Assembly: GCF_004006235.1 (NCBI RefSeq)
Contig: NZ_CP034753.1
Coordinates: forward strand, 124,001-188,000
Length of the DNA: 64,000 bases
Source: Agromyces sp. LHK192
GTDB lineage: Bacteria > Actinomycetota > Actinomycetes > Actinomycetales > Microbacteriaceae
Direction: 5' to 3'
Each line of letters opens with the position of its first letter. Position 1 is the stretch's first letter. Positions 1 through 8,342 of the stretch are shown here, in pieces. The notes below the pieces were generated by a model that was given only the letters and a program-made list of their open reading frames with translations, did not search any database and had not been told where the DNA came from. The position numbers and the translations under genes were made by a program.

Positions 1-44
1 ATGCCGTCAACGCACGCCGGCAGACCGCGCAGGTCGACGCCTGA
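1..44 (+). CDS. 3' end of an unidentified upstream gene (partial)
   Basis: Reading frame 3 is open from the window edge and ends in TGA at 42-44, coding for a tail of 13 residues (AVNARRQTAQVDA). It would be convergent with the S51 peptidase, whose stop lies 3 bp further on. This is too short for any family assignment, and it could be a chance open frame. Confidence 0.25.
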   Translation, partial: AVNARRQTAQVDA

Positions 45-46
45 GT

Positions 47-766
47 TCAGATCGTCGAGACGAGAACGCCGTTCTCGGCCGGCAGCACACGCCAGACACT
101 GCCCGACCCCTCGACCCGGAGCCCGCCGTCACCGACGATCAGCGCCGTGCGCTCGTCGATGCCGAGTGCGCCCGTGATCAGCCCGGATTCGACGGCAGCG
201 ACCAGGCGGGACAGCATGCCCCGCTGGGCCACGTGGACCTCGATCGCCACGTCGACCAGCCCGATGCCGACCTCGATCTCCAGCTCGACCCCTGGCTCGT
301 CGGGGTCCTCAGGCGAGACCACCACGCCGCCGATGCGTGAACCGCTCCCGAGCGAACCCGCCGCCGCGATCATCGCGCCGGCCGAGATGCCGAGGTACGG
401 CACTCCGTCGGCCACAAGTCGGCGCATGCTGTCGAACACCGGCTCGAGTCCCGCACGCACGGTCTCGACGTTGCCGCCGCCCACCGCCATGCCGTCGATG
501 TCGGCCAGCGCGTCCAGGCCGATCGGCTCGCCGGCGCGGCCTGCGGTCAGATGCAGCTCGATAGCCGCTCCCGCGGCGGCTTCGACCAGGAGTTCGCCGA
601 GCGCCGCTGCCTTCTCTTCGGCCTCGGGGTGCAGCGAGATCACGGCGATGCGCGGCTGCGCGCGACCCGCCTCGCTCGCGCGCCGGATCGCTTCGGCGAC
701 GAACGGTGTGTGGAGCGGGGCATCCGCACGTGTCGTCGCGCCGCCGCCGATGAGATGCACGCTCAC
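47..766 (-). CDS. Peptidase S51 (cyanophycinase/dipeptidase E-like) family protein
   Basis: This is a 239-residue protein with the class-I glutamine-amidotransferase-like fold of peptidase S51. The nucleophile elbow GISAGA (Ser128) is visible, preceded by the family's glycine-rich GGGNVE segment near 97-102. Known S51 enzymes are serine hydrolases that cleave aspartyl dipeptides or cyanophycin. No signal peptide is seen, so it is probably cytoplasmic. The start is a GTG at 764-766 with a weak GGAG upstream. The substrate cannot be told from sequence. An alternative is a non-peptidase relative of the same fold. Confidence 0.8.
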   Translation of the reverse strand: MSVHLIGGGATTRADAPLHTPFVAEAIRRASEAGRAQPRIAVISLHPEAEEKAAALGELLVEAAAGAAIELHLTAGRAGEPIGLDALADIDGMAVGGGNVETVRAGLEPVFDSMRRLVADGVPYLGISAGAMIAAAGSLGSGSRIGGVVVSPEDPDEPGVELEIEVGIGLVDVAIEVHVAQRGMLSRLVAAVESGLITGALGIDERTALIVGDGGLRVEGSGSVWRVLPAENGVLVSTI

Positions 767-981
767 GCGGCATCAACTCCGGCTGCGACGAGCGATGCTC
801 CCGCATCGCGGCACGGGCGCCCAGCAGGCCGCGTGCCCCCGCCCGCAGATCCGTCGTTCACAGAGAAAGCCACCCGAAGAGGGTATCCGCTGACTCCGGC
901 GCGATGAGTTCTGCGGGTGCCGCCGGTATGTATTCCTGAGTTCACCGGGTCGGCCGGGGAGCCGGAGGCAAGGGGAAGCGA

Positions 982-1383
982 ATGTCAGACAGCCGAACTC
1001 ACGACGAGGCCGCGATCGAGACGGTCCTGGAGGATTCGTATCGCGCGTGGGCCGCGGGGGATGCGGCCGGAATGGTGGCGGACTACATCGAGGACGCGAC
1101 GGCCATCATGCCGGGCTCCTTGCGCGATGGGCGCGAGGCGATCCGCGCGAGCATGGCGCAGGCGTTCGCGGGTCCGCTGAGGGGCACCTCGGTGTACAGC
1201 AGACCACTCAGCACACGCTTCGTCGGAGAGGACCTCGCTATCGTCGTCAGCGAGAGCGGGATTCTGTTCCCGGGGCAGAGCGCGGTTCCTGACGAGGGCA
1301 AGGTGAACGCGACGTGGGTGCTGGCGAAACAGCGCGGGAGCTGGAAGATCGCGGCGTATCACAACAGCGCCGTGCAGGCGTGA
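982..1383 (+). CDS. SgcJ/EcaC-type NTF2-like (SnoaL/DUF4440) protein
   Basis: This 133-residue protein has the pattern of small NTF2-like fold proteins: an N-terminal helix (about 9-30), then YIEDATAIMPGS, then a beta-sheet ending in a WKIAAYHNS strand. Such proteins bind small molecules or act as isomerase-like enzymes, and no specific ligand is evident. A purine-rich AGGGGAAG lies just before the ATG. Its TGA overlaps the GTG start of the following ECF sigma factor by 4 nt (GTGA), so the two are translationally coupled. The sigma factor carries a C-terminal domain of the same fold, which suggests a shared ligand-sensing role. Confidence 0.8.
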   Translation: MSDSRTHDEAAIETVLEDSYRAWAAGDAAGMVADYIEDATAIMPGSLRDGREAIRASMAQAFAGPLRGTSVYSRPLSTRFVGEDLAIVVSESGILFPGQSAVPDEGKVNATWVLAKQRGSWKIAAYHNSAVQA

Positions 1384-2345
1384 GCGCAGCTGCCGCGGAG
1401 TTCGAGCGGCAGGCGGAGCGGTTCCGGCCCGAGCTGCTCGCGTACTGCTACCGCATGTCGGGCGCTGCGCACGAGGCGGAGGACCTGGTCCAAGACACCT
1501 TCCTGAGAGCCTGGCGTGCTCGCGGGCAGTATGACGAAAGCCGCGCGTCGCTGCGCACCTGGCTGTACCGGATCGCCACGAACGTGTGTCTCACCGCGCT
1601 CGAGTCGCGGTCGCGCCGACCACTGCCCTCGGGTTTCATCGCGCCGAGAGAGCCGGATGCCCCGTTCGCGGTCGGCGTGGATGTCACCTGGTTGCAGCCC
1701 CTTCCTGACGCCATGCTCGATACCGCCGACCCGGCCGCCACCGTGATCGACCGCAGCAGCCTGCGCCTCGCCCTCGCCGCTGCATTGCAACACCTCTCCG
1801 CCGGCCAGCGCGGAGCATTGATCCTGCGCGAGGTGCTCGGGTTCTCCGCGGCGGAGTCCGCCGAGATCCTCGGTGTCACGGTTTCGGCGGTCAACAGCTC
1901 GCTGCAGCGGGCACGCGCGCGCCTCAAGGTCGCAGGAGTTGCACTGGAGCAGTCGAATGAGCCGTCCGAGGCTGCGCAGCGCGCGTGGATCGACCGCTAC
2001 ATGGCGGCCTTCGAGCGCGCCGATGTCGAGTCGATCAAGAAGCTCCTCAGCGACGACGTGCTGATGGAGATGCCGCCACTGCTCAACTGGTTCTCCGGGC
2101 CGCAGAACTACTGCGCGTTCATGGACTGGGTCTTCGACGTCAATGGCGCCGACTGGCGAGTGCTGCCGGTGGCCGCCAACGGCCAGCCGGGCTTCGCCGC
2201 CTACAACCGCGTCGGCGACGAATACCGGCTGCACACGCTGCAGATCTTCACCGTGACGGACGCCGGCATCAGCCGAAACACGGTCTTCCAGGACGCGGAG
2301 ATCTTCGACTCGTTCGAACTGCCACCGAAACTCGACGTCCGGTGA
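1380..2345 (+). CDS. ECF RNA polymerase sigma factor with C-terminal SnoaL-like domain (SigG/SigX5-like, TIGR02960 type)
   Basis: A 321-residue ECF sigma factor. Region sigma2 contains the ELLAYCYRMSGAAHEAEDLVQ segment (about 15-35) and the RTWLYRIATNVCL core. Region sigma4 contains LSAGQRGALILREVLGFSAAE and the recognition helix near VNSSLQRARARL. About 110 further residues (from about 210) form a SnoaL/NTF2-like domain, as in actinobacterial SigG-type sigma factors, where this domain modulates activity in place of a classical anti-sigma factor. The GTG at 1380 overlaps the previous stop. An upstream in-frame ATG at 1314 lies inside the preceding gene and is less likely. No anti-sigma gene is adjacent. 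Confidence 0.87.
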   Translation: MSAAAAEFERQAERFRPELLAYCYRMSGAAHEAEDLVQDTFLRAWRARGQYDESRASLRTWLYRIATNVCLTALESRSRRPLPSGFIAPREPDAPFAVGVDVTWLQPLPDAMLDTADPAATVIDRSSLRLALAAALQHLSAGQRGALILREVLGFSAAESAEILGVTVSAVNSSLQRARARLKVAGVALEQSNEPSEAAQRAWIDRYMAAFERADVESIKKLLSDDVLMEMPPLLNWFSGPQNYCAFMDWVFDVNGADWRVLPVAANGQPGFAAYNRVGDEYRLHTLQIFTVTDAGISRNTVFQDAEIFDSFELPPKLDVR

Positions 2346-2352
2346 CCACCCA

Positions 2353-3687
2353 TCACGCCGGCGCGATGTGGTGCGCGCCGCGGAACACGTCGCCGGGGTC
2401 GACCTCGGCCTTGATGCGGCGCAGCCGCTCGAGCGTCGCGGGCGGATAGATCTCGGCGAGCACGTCGTCGCCGTACTCCTGCGTGAAGTTCGAGTAGCGC
2501 CCGGTCGTGAACTCGAGCGGCCCGACCAGGTCGAGCAGCGCGCTCGCCGCCTGCGCATCCGTCGCGTCGCCCGGGAGGATCCCGTTGACCACGACGAGGG
2601 CCTGCGCGTCGCGGTGGGCGATCGGCGTGGCATCCGACGCCACCCGCGTGAACGCCCCGCCGAGCGCGCGCAACAGCACCATCGTCGGGATGCCGCTGTC
2701 GAGCGCCTCGACGCACGCGCCGAGCAGTTCGTCGGAGAGCTCGGGCGCGAACCCGTTGCCGCCGACGAACCGGAACGGCGGCTTGCCGGGGGGAGCCGAT
2801 TCGAGGAGGTCGCCGTAGGCGACCGGTCCGAGCGAGACCTCGGTCACCGAGGGCAGGTCCAGCAGCGGTGCGAGCAGTGCGCGGAGCTCATCCTCGGTGC
2901 CGAGCAGGGCCACGCCGAGCTGAGGCCCGCCGGGCATCTCGGGGCCGAACGGCGGCATGACCATGAGCGTCGAGTTGAGCGTGTCGGGAGAGGCGACGGT
3001 GACGTCGCGCCACGCGCGCAGCACGGCGCCGACGTCGGACGTGTCGAAGTGGATGTGCCCGCCGACGAGGTCGCCGACCGGCGCCGCCTGGAACGTGAAC
3101 CGCGTGACGATGCCGTAATTGCCGCCGCCGCCGCGGATCGCCCAGAACAGGTCCGGGTGCGACTCGGCGTTCACGGTCACGATCTCGCCGGTCGCCGTCA
3201 CGAGCTCCGCCTCGCGGAGGATGTCGACCGTGAGCCCGTGCGTTCGCGCCAGCCAGCCGATGCCGCCGCCGAGGGTGAGTCCGCCGACGCCGACGTCGCG
3301 CGTGTCGCCCGACGTGATGCCGAGTCCGTGCGGGGCGAGGGCCGCGGCCACGTCGCCCCAGTGCGCCCCTGCGCCCACGGTGACCAGGTCGCCGTCGCCG
3401 ACGGTGATCTCGTCGAGCCCGGACAGGTCGATCACGACCCCTTCGGCGGCGGGGAGGCCGCCGTGCCCACCGGAGCGGACCGCGATCGGCGACCCGTGCT
3501 CGACGGCGACGCGCACAGCCTGCGCCAGTTCGTCGGCGCTGGTCGGACGCACGACGACCTCGGGGTCGCCCGGACCGAGGAAGACGAGCCGGCCGGCCTC
3601 GTACGCCGAGGTTCCCGGCCCGAAGGCCCGGTCGGGGATGCGTTCGATCAGGGTGTCGAGCACGGTCGTATCGGTCGTTCGCGGCAT
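2353..3687 (-). CDS. BBE-type FAD-binding oxidoreductase (PCMH flavoprotein)
   Basis: A 444-residue flavoprotein of the berberine-bridge-enzyme/FAD_binding_4 family. RSGGHG (71-76) carries the His75 that is normally bound covalently to FAD. LTLGGGIGWLARTHGL follows. The second, cysteinyl FAD attachment seen in bicovalent members is missing: the matching loop reads GITSGDTRDVGVGG without Cys. The C-terminal BBE domain contains NFTQEYGDD. The substrate is unknown (sugars, polyketides and aromatics occur in the family). The ATG at 3687 has a strong AGGAGGAA, whereas the ORF upstream of it would run through the conserved promoter element. It lies downstream of the HxlR gene on the same strand. 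Its 73-bp leader is almost identical to the one before 14341. Confidence 0.87.
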   Translation of the reverse strand: MPRTTDTTVLDTLIERIPDRAFGPGTSAYEAGRLVFLGPGDPEVVVRPTSADELAQAVRVAVEHGSPIAVRSGGHGGLPAAEGVVIDLSGLDEITVGDGDLVTVGAGAHWGDVAAALAPHGLGITSGDTRDVGVGGLTLGGGIGWLARTHGLTVDILREAELVTATGEIVTVNAESHPDLFWAIRGGGGNYGIVTRFTFQAAPVGDLVGGHIHFDTSDVGAVLRAWRDVTVASPDTLNSTLMVMPPFGPEMPGGPQLGVALLGTEDELRALLAPLLDLPSVTEVSLGPVAYGDLLESAPPGKPPFRFVGGNGFAPELSDELLGACVEALDSGIPTMVLLRALGGAFTRVASDATPIAHRDAQALVVVNGILPGDATDAQAASALLDLVGPLEFTTGRYSNFTQEYGDDVLAEIYPPATLERLRRIKAEVDPGDVFRGAHHIAPA

Positions 3688-3760
3688 GGAGTTCCTCCTC
3701 TGGATGCCTCGACTCTGCTCCCTGAGGTACCCCGGCCGCATCGGGCGATCGCCCTATTCC
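3688..3760 (-). promoter_or_regulatory. Conserved regulatory/promoter element, copy A (palindrome GGGCGATCGCCC)
   Basis: Read on the minus strand, this leader matches 14267-14340 almost base for base: the first 22 bases are identical, and there are only a handful of mismatches as far as the RBS. It contains the perfect palindrome GGGCGATCGCCC, then GGGGTACCTCAG, then AGAGTCGA and GCATCCAGA. The order (palindrome about 60 nt before the start, candidate -10 around AGAGT, RBS AGGAGG) suits an activator-dependent promoter. The binding protein is not shown by the sequence. The large LuxR-type regulator beside copy B is the obvious candidate. Confidence 0.75.
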
Positions 3761-3767
3761 GCTCGAA

Positions 3768-4454
3768 TCAAGCGCTCGCCGCCCCGGCCGGTCGGGCGCT
3801 CGCCGGCTCGGGGAGCGGGAACAGCGTCACGAGGCGTTCGACCGTGCCGCGGTCTCCGGTGATCGACAGATCGCCGGCATCGATGCCGTCGTCGAGCGGG
3901 CGGCCGTTCCAGACGATGTCGTTGATCGTCGCAGGGTCAGCGGTCACCACGGCGTCGGCGCGACCCGCTTCGCCGCGGCGGATCGTGATCTCGCCCGCCG
4001 ACACGCGCACGTCGAAGACGTCCTCGCGCATCCGGACCGTGACCTCGGCGTCGAAGCCCTCCGCGAGGTCGGGGCTGAAGCTCGTCTTGAGCGCCAGCAT
4101 GACCGAGTCGACGCTGATCGGGGCGTCGGGGTCCAGCGACGGCGATCTCCCGCCCCACCGGCCGAGGGCAATGATGACCGGCTCGAGCTGTGTGCCCCAC
4201 GGCGTCAGCTCGTAGACCGAGACGGTGGCTGCGGGTGGGGGGAGCCGCCTCCGGCTGACGATGCCGTTCGATTCGAGTTCGCGCAGTCGGAGCGCCAGCA
4301 CGTTCGGGCTCGCGCCAGGCAGGCCGGTTCGCAGGTCGGTGAACCGCTTGGGGCCGAACAACAGTTCGCGCACGACGAGCAGCGCCCAGCGTTCGCCGAC
4401 GAGGTCGAGGGCGTGGGCGGCCGCGCACCCGTCGTCGTAGGAGCGGTTCACCAT
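3768..4454 (-). CDS. HxlR-type winged-helix regulator with C-terminal SCP2-like domain
   Basis: A 228-residue transcription factor. The N-terminal HxlR domain (about 5-100) shows the hallmark LVGERWALLVVRELLFGPKRF and VLALRLRELESNGIV. The C-terminal half (about 115-215) resembles the SCP2/sterol-carrier fold that accompanies HxlR domains in many actinobacteria and may bind a lipophilic ligand. It starts about 110 bp from the divergently transcribed DHA2 exporter, a classic arrangement for local control of an efflux pump. The FAD oxidoreductase gene follows downstream on the same strand. The AT-rich intergenic stretch 4455-4510 probably holds both promoters. Confidence 0.85.
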   Translation of the reverse strand: MVNRSYDDGCAAAHALDLVGERWALLVVRELLFGPKRFTDLRTGLPGASPNVLALRLRELESNGIVSRRRLPPPAATVSVYELTPWGTQLEPVIIALGRWGGRSPSLDPDAPISVDSVMLALKTSFSPDLAEGFDAEVTVRMREDVFDVRVSAGEITIRRGEAGRADAVVTADPATINDIVWNGRPLDDGIDAGDLSITGDRGTVERLVTLFPLPEPASARPAGAASA

Positions 4455-4563
4455 ACTGGAAGCATACCAAATTGTCCTGAATATGAGAATGATGATTGTA
4501 GTTTAGGACTGGATGTGGTGAGGTGTGCCGGGGCGCGCCCCGCGCCCCGCTGGGAGGTCGGCC

Positions 4564-6108
4564 ATGACCGACGATCGATCCGCCGCACGACGCAAGACGT
4601 CGGGCGACGATGCTGGCGACGCCGCCGCCGACACCACCGCCGACGCCGTCACGACCGACGGCCCGCCCGACGACTCGCCCGACCCGCGGCGATGGAAGGC
4701 GCTCGCGCTGCTCGGCGCGGCGTTCTTCATGGTGATCCTCGACTCGACGATCGTGCTCACCGCCATCCCGGCGATGCAGGACGACCTCGGCCTGGAGGTC
4801 TCGGCGGTGCAGTGGGTGCTCACCGGCTACGCCGTGACGTTCGGCAGCCTGCTGCTCTTCTTCGGGCGCGTCGCCGACCTGCTCGGCCGCCGGGCGATCT
4901 TCCTCGTCGGAACCGCCGTGTTCGTGGTCGCCTCGCTCGCGTGCGGGTTCGCGTGGACCGGGATCGCCCTGATCGTGGCACGGCTGGTCCAGGGGGCATC
5001 CGCTGCGGTCATGGCGCCGACGGCGCTGTCCTTGGTCATGGTGCTGTTCCGGGACCCGGCCGAGCGCAACCGCGCCCTCGGACTCTGGGGTTCCCTGGGC
5101 GGCATCGGCGCGACCGCCGGACTGCTCGCCGGCGGGGTCATCACCGCCACGCTCGGCTGGGAGTGGATCTTCTTCATCAACGTCCCGGTCGGCGTCGTCG
5201 TGCTCGTCATGCTGCCGAGGCTCGTGGGCGAGAGCCGCCGACGGGTCGCCGTCCGCCGATTCGACGCGGCCGGCGCGATCACGATCACGGCCGCGCTGGC
5301 GCTGTTGATCTCGGCCATCGTCAACGCGCCCGATGCGGGGTGGGCGAGTGCCGCGACGGTCGTGCAGCTCGGGGCCGCGGTCGTGCTGATCGCGGTGTTC
5401 GCACTCATCGAGTCGAGGTCGAGCGCGCCGCTCGTCCCTCTCCGCATCTTCGGCATGCGCACCCTGACGGCGGGCAACCTCATCATCCTCGCGATCGGAC
5501 TCGCGGTCGACGGCATGCTCTTCCCGCTCACGCTGTACGCGCAGCAGGTGCTGGGCTTCTCGCCGCTGCAGTTCGGGCTGGCGTGCGCCGTCATGACGGT
5601 CGCGTCGGTCGCGGGGGCCTTCGGGGGTCAGGCCGCCGTCACCCGCTTCGGCCTGCGCGCGGTCGCCGTGCCCGCGCTCGTGCTGATCGTCGCCGCCACG
5701 TTGCTGCTCAGCACCGCCTCAGTGGACGGGTCGTTCTTCGGCGACCTGTTCTGGCCGCTCCTGATCTTCGGCCTGGGCATGGGAGCGGCGTTCGTCGCGG
5801 GGCAGATCGCGGCCCTGCACGGCGTGCCCCCGGAGGATTCCGGATTGGCGGCGGGGCTCGTCGACACGTCCTTCCACATCGGCAGCGCCCTCGGCATCGC
5901 GATCGCGACGGCGGTCGCCACCTCGGTCACCGGCGCGGCGATCGCGCAGGGCGGCGCGGGCATCGAGCAGACGGATGCCCTCGCCCAAGGTCTCCGGGCG
6001 GCGTTCCTCGCCGCAGCGGTGTTCGCCGCGGCCGGACTACCGGCGGCCCTGCTGCTCCCGCGTCGCCGCCGTGGCAGCGGCGCGAGTGGGCAGGCCAGCC
6101 CGAGGTGA
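4564..6108 (+). CDS. MFS drug exporter, DHA2 (EmrB/QacA) family, 14 TM
   Basis: A 514-residue transporter. After a hydrophilic, acidic N-terminus (about 50 residues), the first helix begins near LLGAAFFMVILDSTIVLTA, followed by QWVLTGYAVTFGSLLLFFGRVADLLGRR, the MFS motif A. About 14 hydrophobic segments can be counted, and motif C-like glycine-rich helices are present. Substrates of the family are diverse drugs and cationic compounds exchanged for protons. The ATG at 4564 has GGAGGT 5 nt upstream and is preferred over the ATG at 4525. It is divergent from the HxlR regulator, its likely controller. The 3' end runs into a 14-bp tandem repeat. Confidence 0.88.
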   Translation: MTDDRSAARRKTSGDDAGDAAADTTADAVTTDGPPDDSPDPRRWKALALLGAAFFMVILDSTIVLTAIPAMQDDLGLEVSAVQWVLTGYAVTFGSLLLFFGRVADLLGRRAIFLVGTAVFVVASLACGFAWTGIALIVARLVQGASAAVMAPTALSLVMVLFRDPAERNRALGLWGSLGGIGATAGLLAGGVITATLGWEWIFFINVPVGVVVLVMLPRLVGESRRRVAVRRFDAAGAITITAALALLISAIVNAPDAGWASAATVVQLGAAVVLIAVFALIESRSSAPLVPLRIFGMRTLTAGNLIILAIGLAVDGMLFPLTLYAQQVLGFSPLQFGLACAVMTVASVAGAFGGQAAVTRFGLRAVAVPALVLIVAATLLLSTASVDGSFFGDLFWPLLIFGLGMGAAFVAGQIAALHGVPPEDSGLAAGLVDTSFHIGSALGIAIATAVATSVTGAAIAQGGAGIEQTDALAQGLRAAFLAAAVFAAAGLPAALLLPRRRRGSGASGQASPR

Positions 6109-6156
6109 CCGGCCCGAGGTGACCGGCTCGAGGTGACCGGGCCGCGGTGACACCGG
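6101..6156 (+). repeat. 14-bp tandem repeat (4 units) over the stop of the DHA2 exporter
   Basis: Units CGAGGTGACCGGCC, CGAGGTGACCGGCT, CGAGGTGACCGGGC and a diverged CGCGGTGACACCGG follow head to tail. The exporter's TGA (6106-6108) is in the first unit, so copies of a TGA recur in the following units. It ends 9 bp before the stop codon of oligopeptidase B on the other strand. It looks like local slippage duplication and no function is apparent. Confidence 0.8.
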
Positions 6157-6165
6157 TGAGTCGCG

Positions 6166-8313
6166 CTATTCGCCCGAGGGATGCGCCTTCGCCGCGTCGA
6201 TCACCCAGGCGTACGCGAACGCGCGCTCGCGCCACGCCGAGTATCGACCCGAGACTCCGCCGTGCCCGGCCGCCATCTCGATGCGCAGCAGGGCGTCGGC
6301 GCCGCGGTCGCGCAACCGCGCCACCCACTTCGCCGGCTCGACGTAGAGCACGCGGGTGTCGTTCAGCGAGGTCACCGCGAGGATCGGCGGGTAGTGGCTG
6401 CCGTGCTCGCCGTCGTGCACGTTCTCGTACGGGGCGTACGACTTCATGTACGCATAGACGCCGGCGTCGTCGAGCGGGTTGCCCCACTCGTCCCACTCGA
6501 TCACCGTCAGCGGCAGCGACGGGTCGAGGATCGACGTCAGCGGGTCGACGAACGGCACCTCGGCGAGGAATCCGCTGAACAGCTTCGGTGCGAGGTTCGC
6601 GACCGCGCCCACGAGGAGTCCGCCCGCCGAACCGCCCTGCGCGACGAGGCGCTCGGGCTCGGAGACATCCGTGTCCACGAGGTGCTTCGCCGCGGCGACG
6701 AAATCGGTGAAGGTGTTGCGCTTGTGCAGCTTCTTGCCGTGCTCGTACCAGAGCCGGCCCATCTCGCCGCCGCCGCGGACGTGCGCGACCGCGAACACCA
6801 TGCCGCGGTCGAGCAGGGACAGGCGCGCGATCGAGAACCCCGGGTCGATCGAGTGCTCGTACGACCCGTACCCGTAGAGCAGGGTCGGTGCGGGCGTGCC
6901 CGCCTCGACCAGGTCGGCCCGGTACACGAGCGAGATCGGGATCCGGGTGCCGTCGTCGGCCGTCGCCCACTCGCGGCGCTGCTCGTAGCGCTCGGGGTGG
7001 TAGTCGCCGAGCACCGGCTGCTGCTTGCGCACGAGGCGCTCACCCGTCGCGATGACGATGTCGGTCACCGTCGTCGGCGTGACGAAGCTCGTGAACCCGA
7101 TGCGGAGTATCGGCTGCGCCCAGTCGGGGTTCGAGCCGACGCCGACGGCGAAGAGCGCCTCGTCGAACGCGAGCTCGTGCAGGGTGTCGTCGGGAGTGGC
7201 ATCCGCCGGCAGACCCTGGGGAGGCACCTTCGCGACGGCCACGCGGGGAAGGCCGTCGCGCCGGTACTCGAGCGCGACGAAGTCGCGGAAGGCGTCGACG
7301 CCCTCGATGCGCATGTGCTCGCTGTGCGGCAGCAGCATCCGCCGCGGACCCTGCGGGTCGGATGCCGCGACCGAGACGAGCTCGAAGTTCACGGCCCCGT
7401 CGTTGTGCACGATGAGGAGCCGGTCCTTGCCCCCGGCGACGACGTGCTCGACGTCGTACTCGACGCCGTCCTTGCGCGGCCAGACGACGGCGAACTCGCC
7501 GGTCGGGTCGTCGGCGTCGAGCAGCCGGGTCTCGCTCGTGATGTTCGAACCGGCCTCGAGCAGCAGGAACCGGCGGCTGCGCGTCAGCCCGACACCCAGC
7601 CAGAACCGCTCGTCGGGCTCGGTGAAGACCTGCACGTCACCGGATGCCTCGGTGCCGACCTCGTGGCGCCACACGGTGTCGGGCCGCCAGGAATCATCGA
7701 CCGTCGTGTAGAACACGTACCGGCCGCTCGGGTCGAAGATCGCGCCGGACGACGTGTCATCGATCTCGTCGGCGAACTCGCGCCCGCTGCCGTCGATCGC
7801 CCGGATGCGCAGGGTGTACCGCTCGTCGCCCTCCACGTCGACGCCGACGAGCAGCAGCGAGCCGTCGCCCGACACGTCGAAGCTGCCGAGCGAGAAGAAC
7901 TCGTGGCCCTCGGCCTCGACGTTCTCGTCGAGCAGCACCTGCTCGCCGGGCAGCGGTTCGGCCGAGGCATCCGGAGCCGGCGGTTCCCAGTCGTCCGGGC
8001 CCGCGACCGGCACCCGGCAGTGGATGCCGTACTGCTGGCCCTCCTGCGTGCGCGTGAAGTACCACCAATCGCCCTCGCGGGTCGGAACCGAGAGGTCGGT
8101 CTCCTTCGTGCGGGCCTTGATCTCCTCGAAGACCTGCTCGGTGAGCAGCGACAGGTGCTCGGTTCGCGCGTTCGTGTACGCGTTCTCGGCGTGCAGGTGC
8201 GCGAGCACCTCGGGATCGTCCTTGTCGCGCAGCCACTCGTACTCGTCGGTCACCACGTCGCCGTGGTGCTCCCTCGTCGTCGGAACCTGCTTCGGCGTAG
8301 GCGGAGTCAGCAC
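6166..8313 (-). CDS. ptrB: Oligopeptidase B (S9A prolyl-oligopeptidase family)
   Basis: A 715-residue serine peptidase with an N-terminal beta-propeller (about 70-420) and a C-terminal alpha/beta-hydrolase domain. The active serine is Ser562 in QGGSAGG. The acid is the Asp in TSLNDTRV and the histidine lies in AAGHGG. The region LLYGYGSYEHSIDPGFS and VRGGGEMGRLWYEHGK are signatures of oligopeptidase B, which cleaves short cytoplasmic peptides after basic residues. Full length for the family. The GTG at 8313 is preceded by TAGCGT, then exactly 6 nt (GGAGGG), so the message may be leaderless. Confidence 0.92.
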   Translation of the reverse strand: MLTPPTPKQVPTTREHHGDVVTDEYEWLRDKDDPEVLAHLHAENAYTNARTEHLSLLTEQVFEEIKARTKETDLSVPTREGDWWYFTRTQEGQQYGIHCRVPVAGPDDWEPPAPDASAEPLPGEQVLLDENVEAEGHEFFSLGSFDVSGDGSLLLVGVDVEGDERYTLRIRAIDGSGREFADEIDDTSSGAIFDPSGRYVFYTTVDDSWRPDTVWRHEVGTEASGDVQVFTEPDERFWLGVGLTRSRRFLLLEAGSNITSETRLLDADDPTGEFAVVWPRKDGVEYDVEHVVAGGKDRLLIVHNDGAVNFELVSVAASDPQGPRRMLLPHSEHMRIEGVDAFRDFVALEYRRDGLPRVAVAKVPPQGLPADATPDDTLHELAFDEALFAVGVGSNPDWAQPILRIGFTSFVTPTTVTDIVIATGERLVRKQQPVLGDYHPERYEQRREWATADDGTRIPISLVYRADLVEAGTPAPTLLYGYGSYEHSIDPGFSIARLSLLDRGMVFAVAHVRGGGEMGRLWYEHGKKLHKRNTFTDFVAAAKHLVDTDVSEPERLVAQGGSAGGLLVGAVANLAPKLFSGFLAEVPFVDPLTSILDPSLPLTVIEWDEWGNPLDDAGVYAYMKSYAPYENVHDGEHGSHYPPILAVTSLNDTRVLYVEPAKWVARLRDRGADALLRIEMAAGHGGVSGRYSAWRERAFAYAWVIDAAKAHPSGE

Positions 8314-8325
8314 CCCTCCACGCTA
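8314..8325 (-). promoter_or_regulatory. Leaderless -10 box of ptrB
   Basis: On the minus strand TAGCGT (8325-8320) is followed by 6 nt and the GTG start. The gap itself reads GGAGGG, so it could also act as a very close Shine-Dalgarno sequence if transcription began further upstream. Confidence 0.5.
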
Positions 8326-8342
8326 CGCCCCCGGCGCCCGCC

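Noticed and set aside
2368..4215. A 615-residue plus-strand frame across the flavoprotein and HxlR genes
   Set aside because: Antisense shadow; both minus-strand genes have full motifs and a conserved promoter between them.
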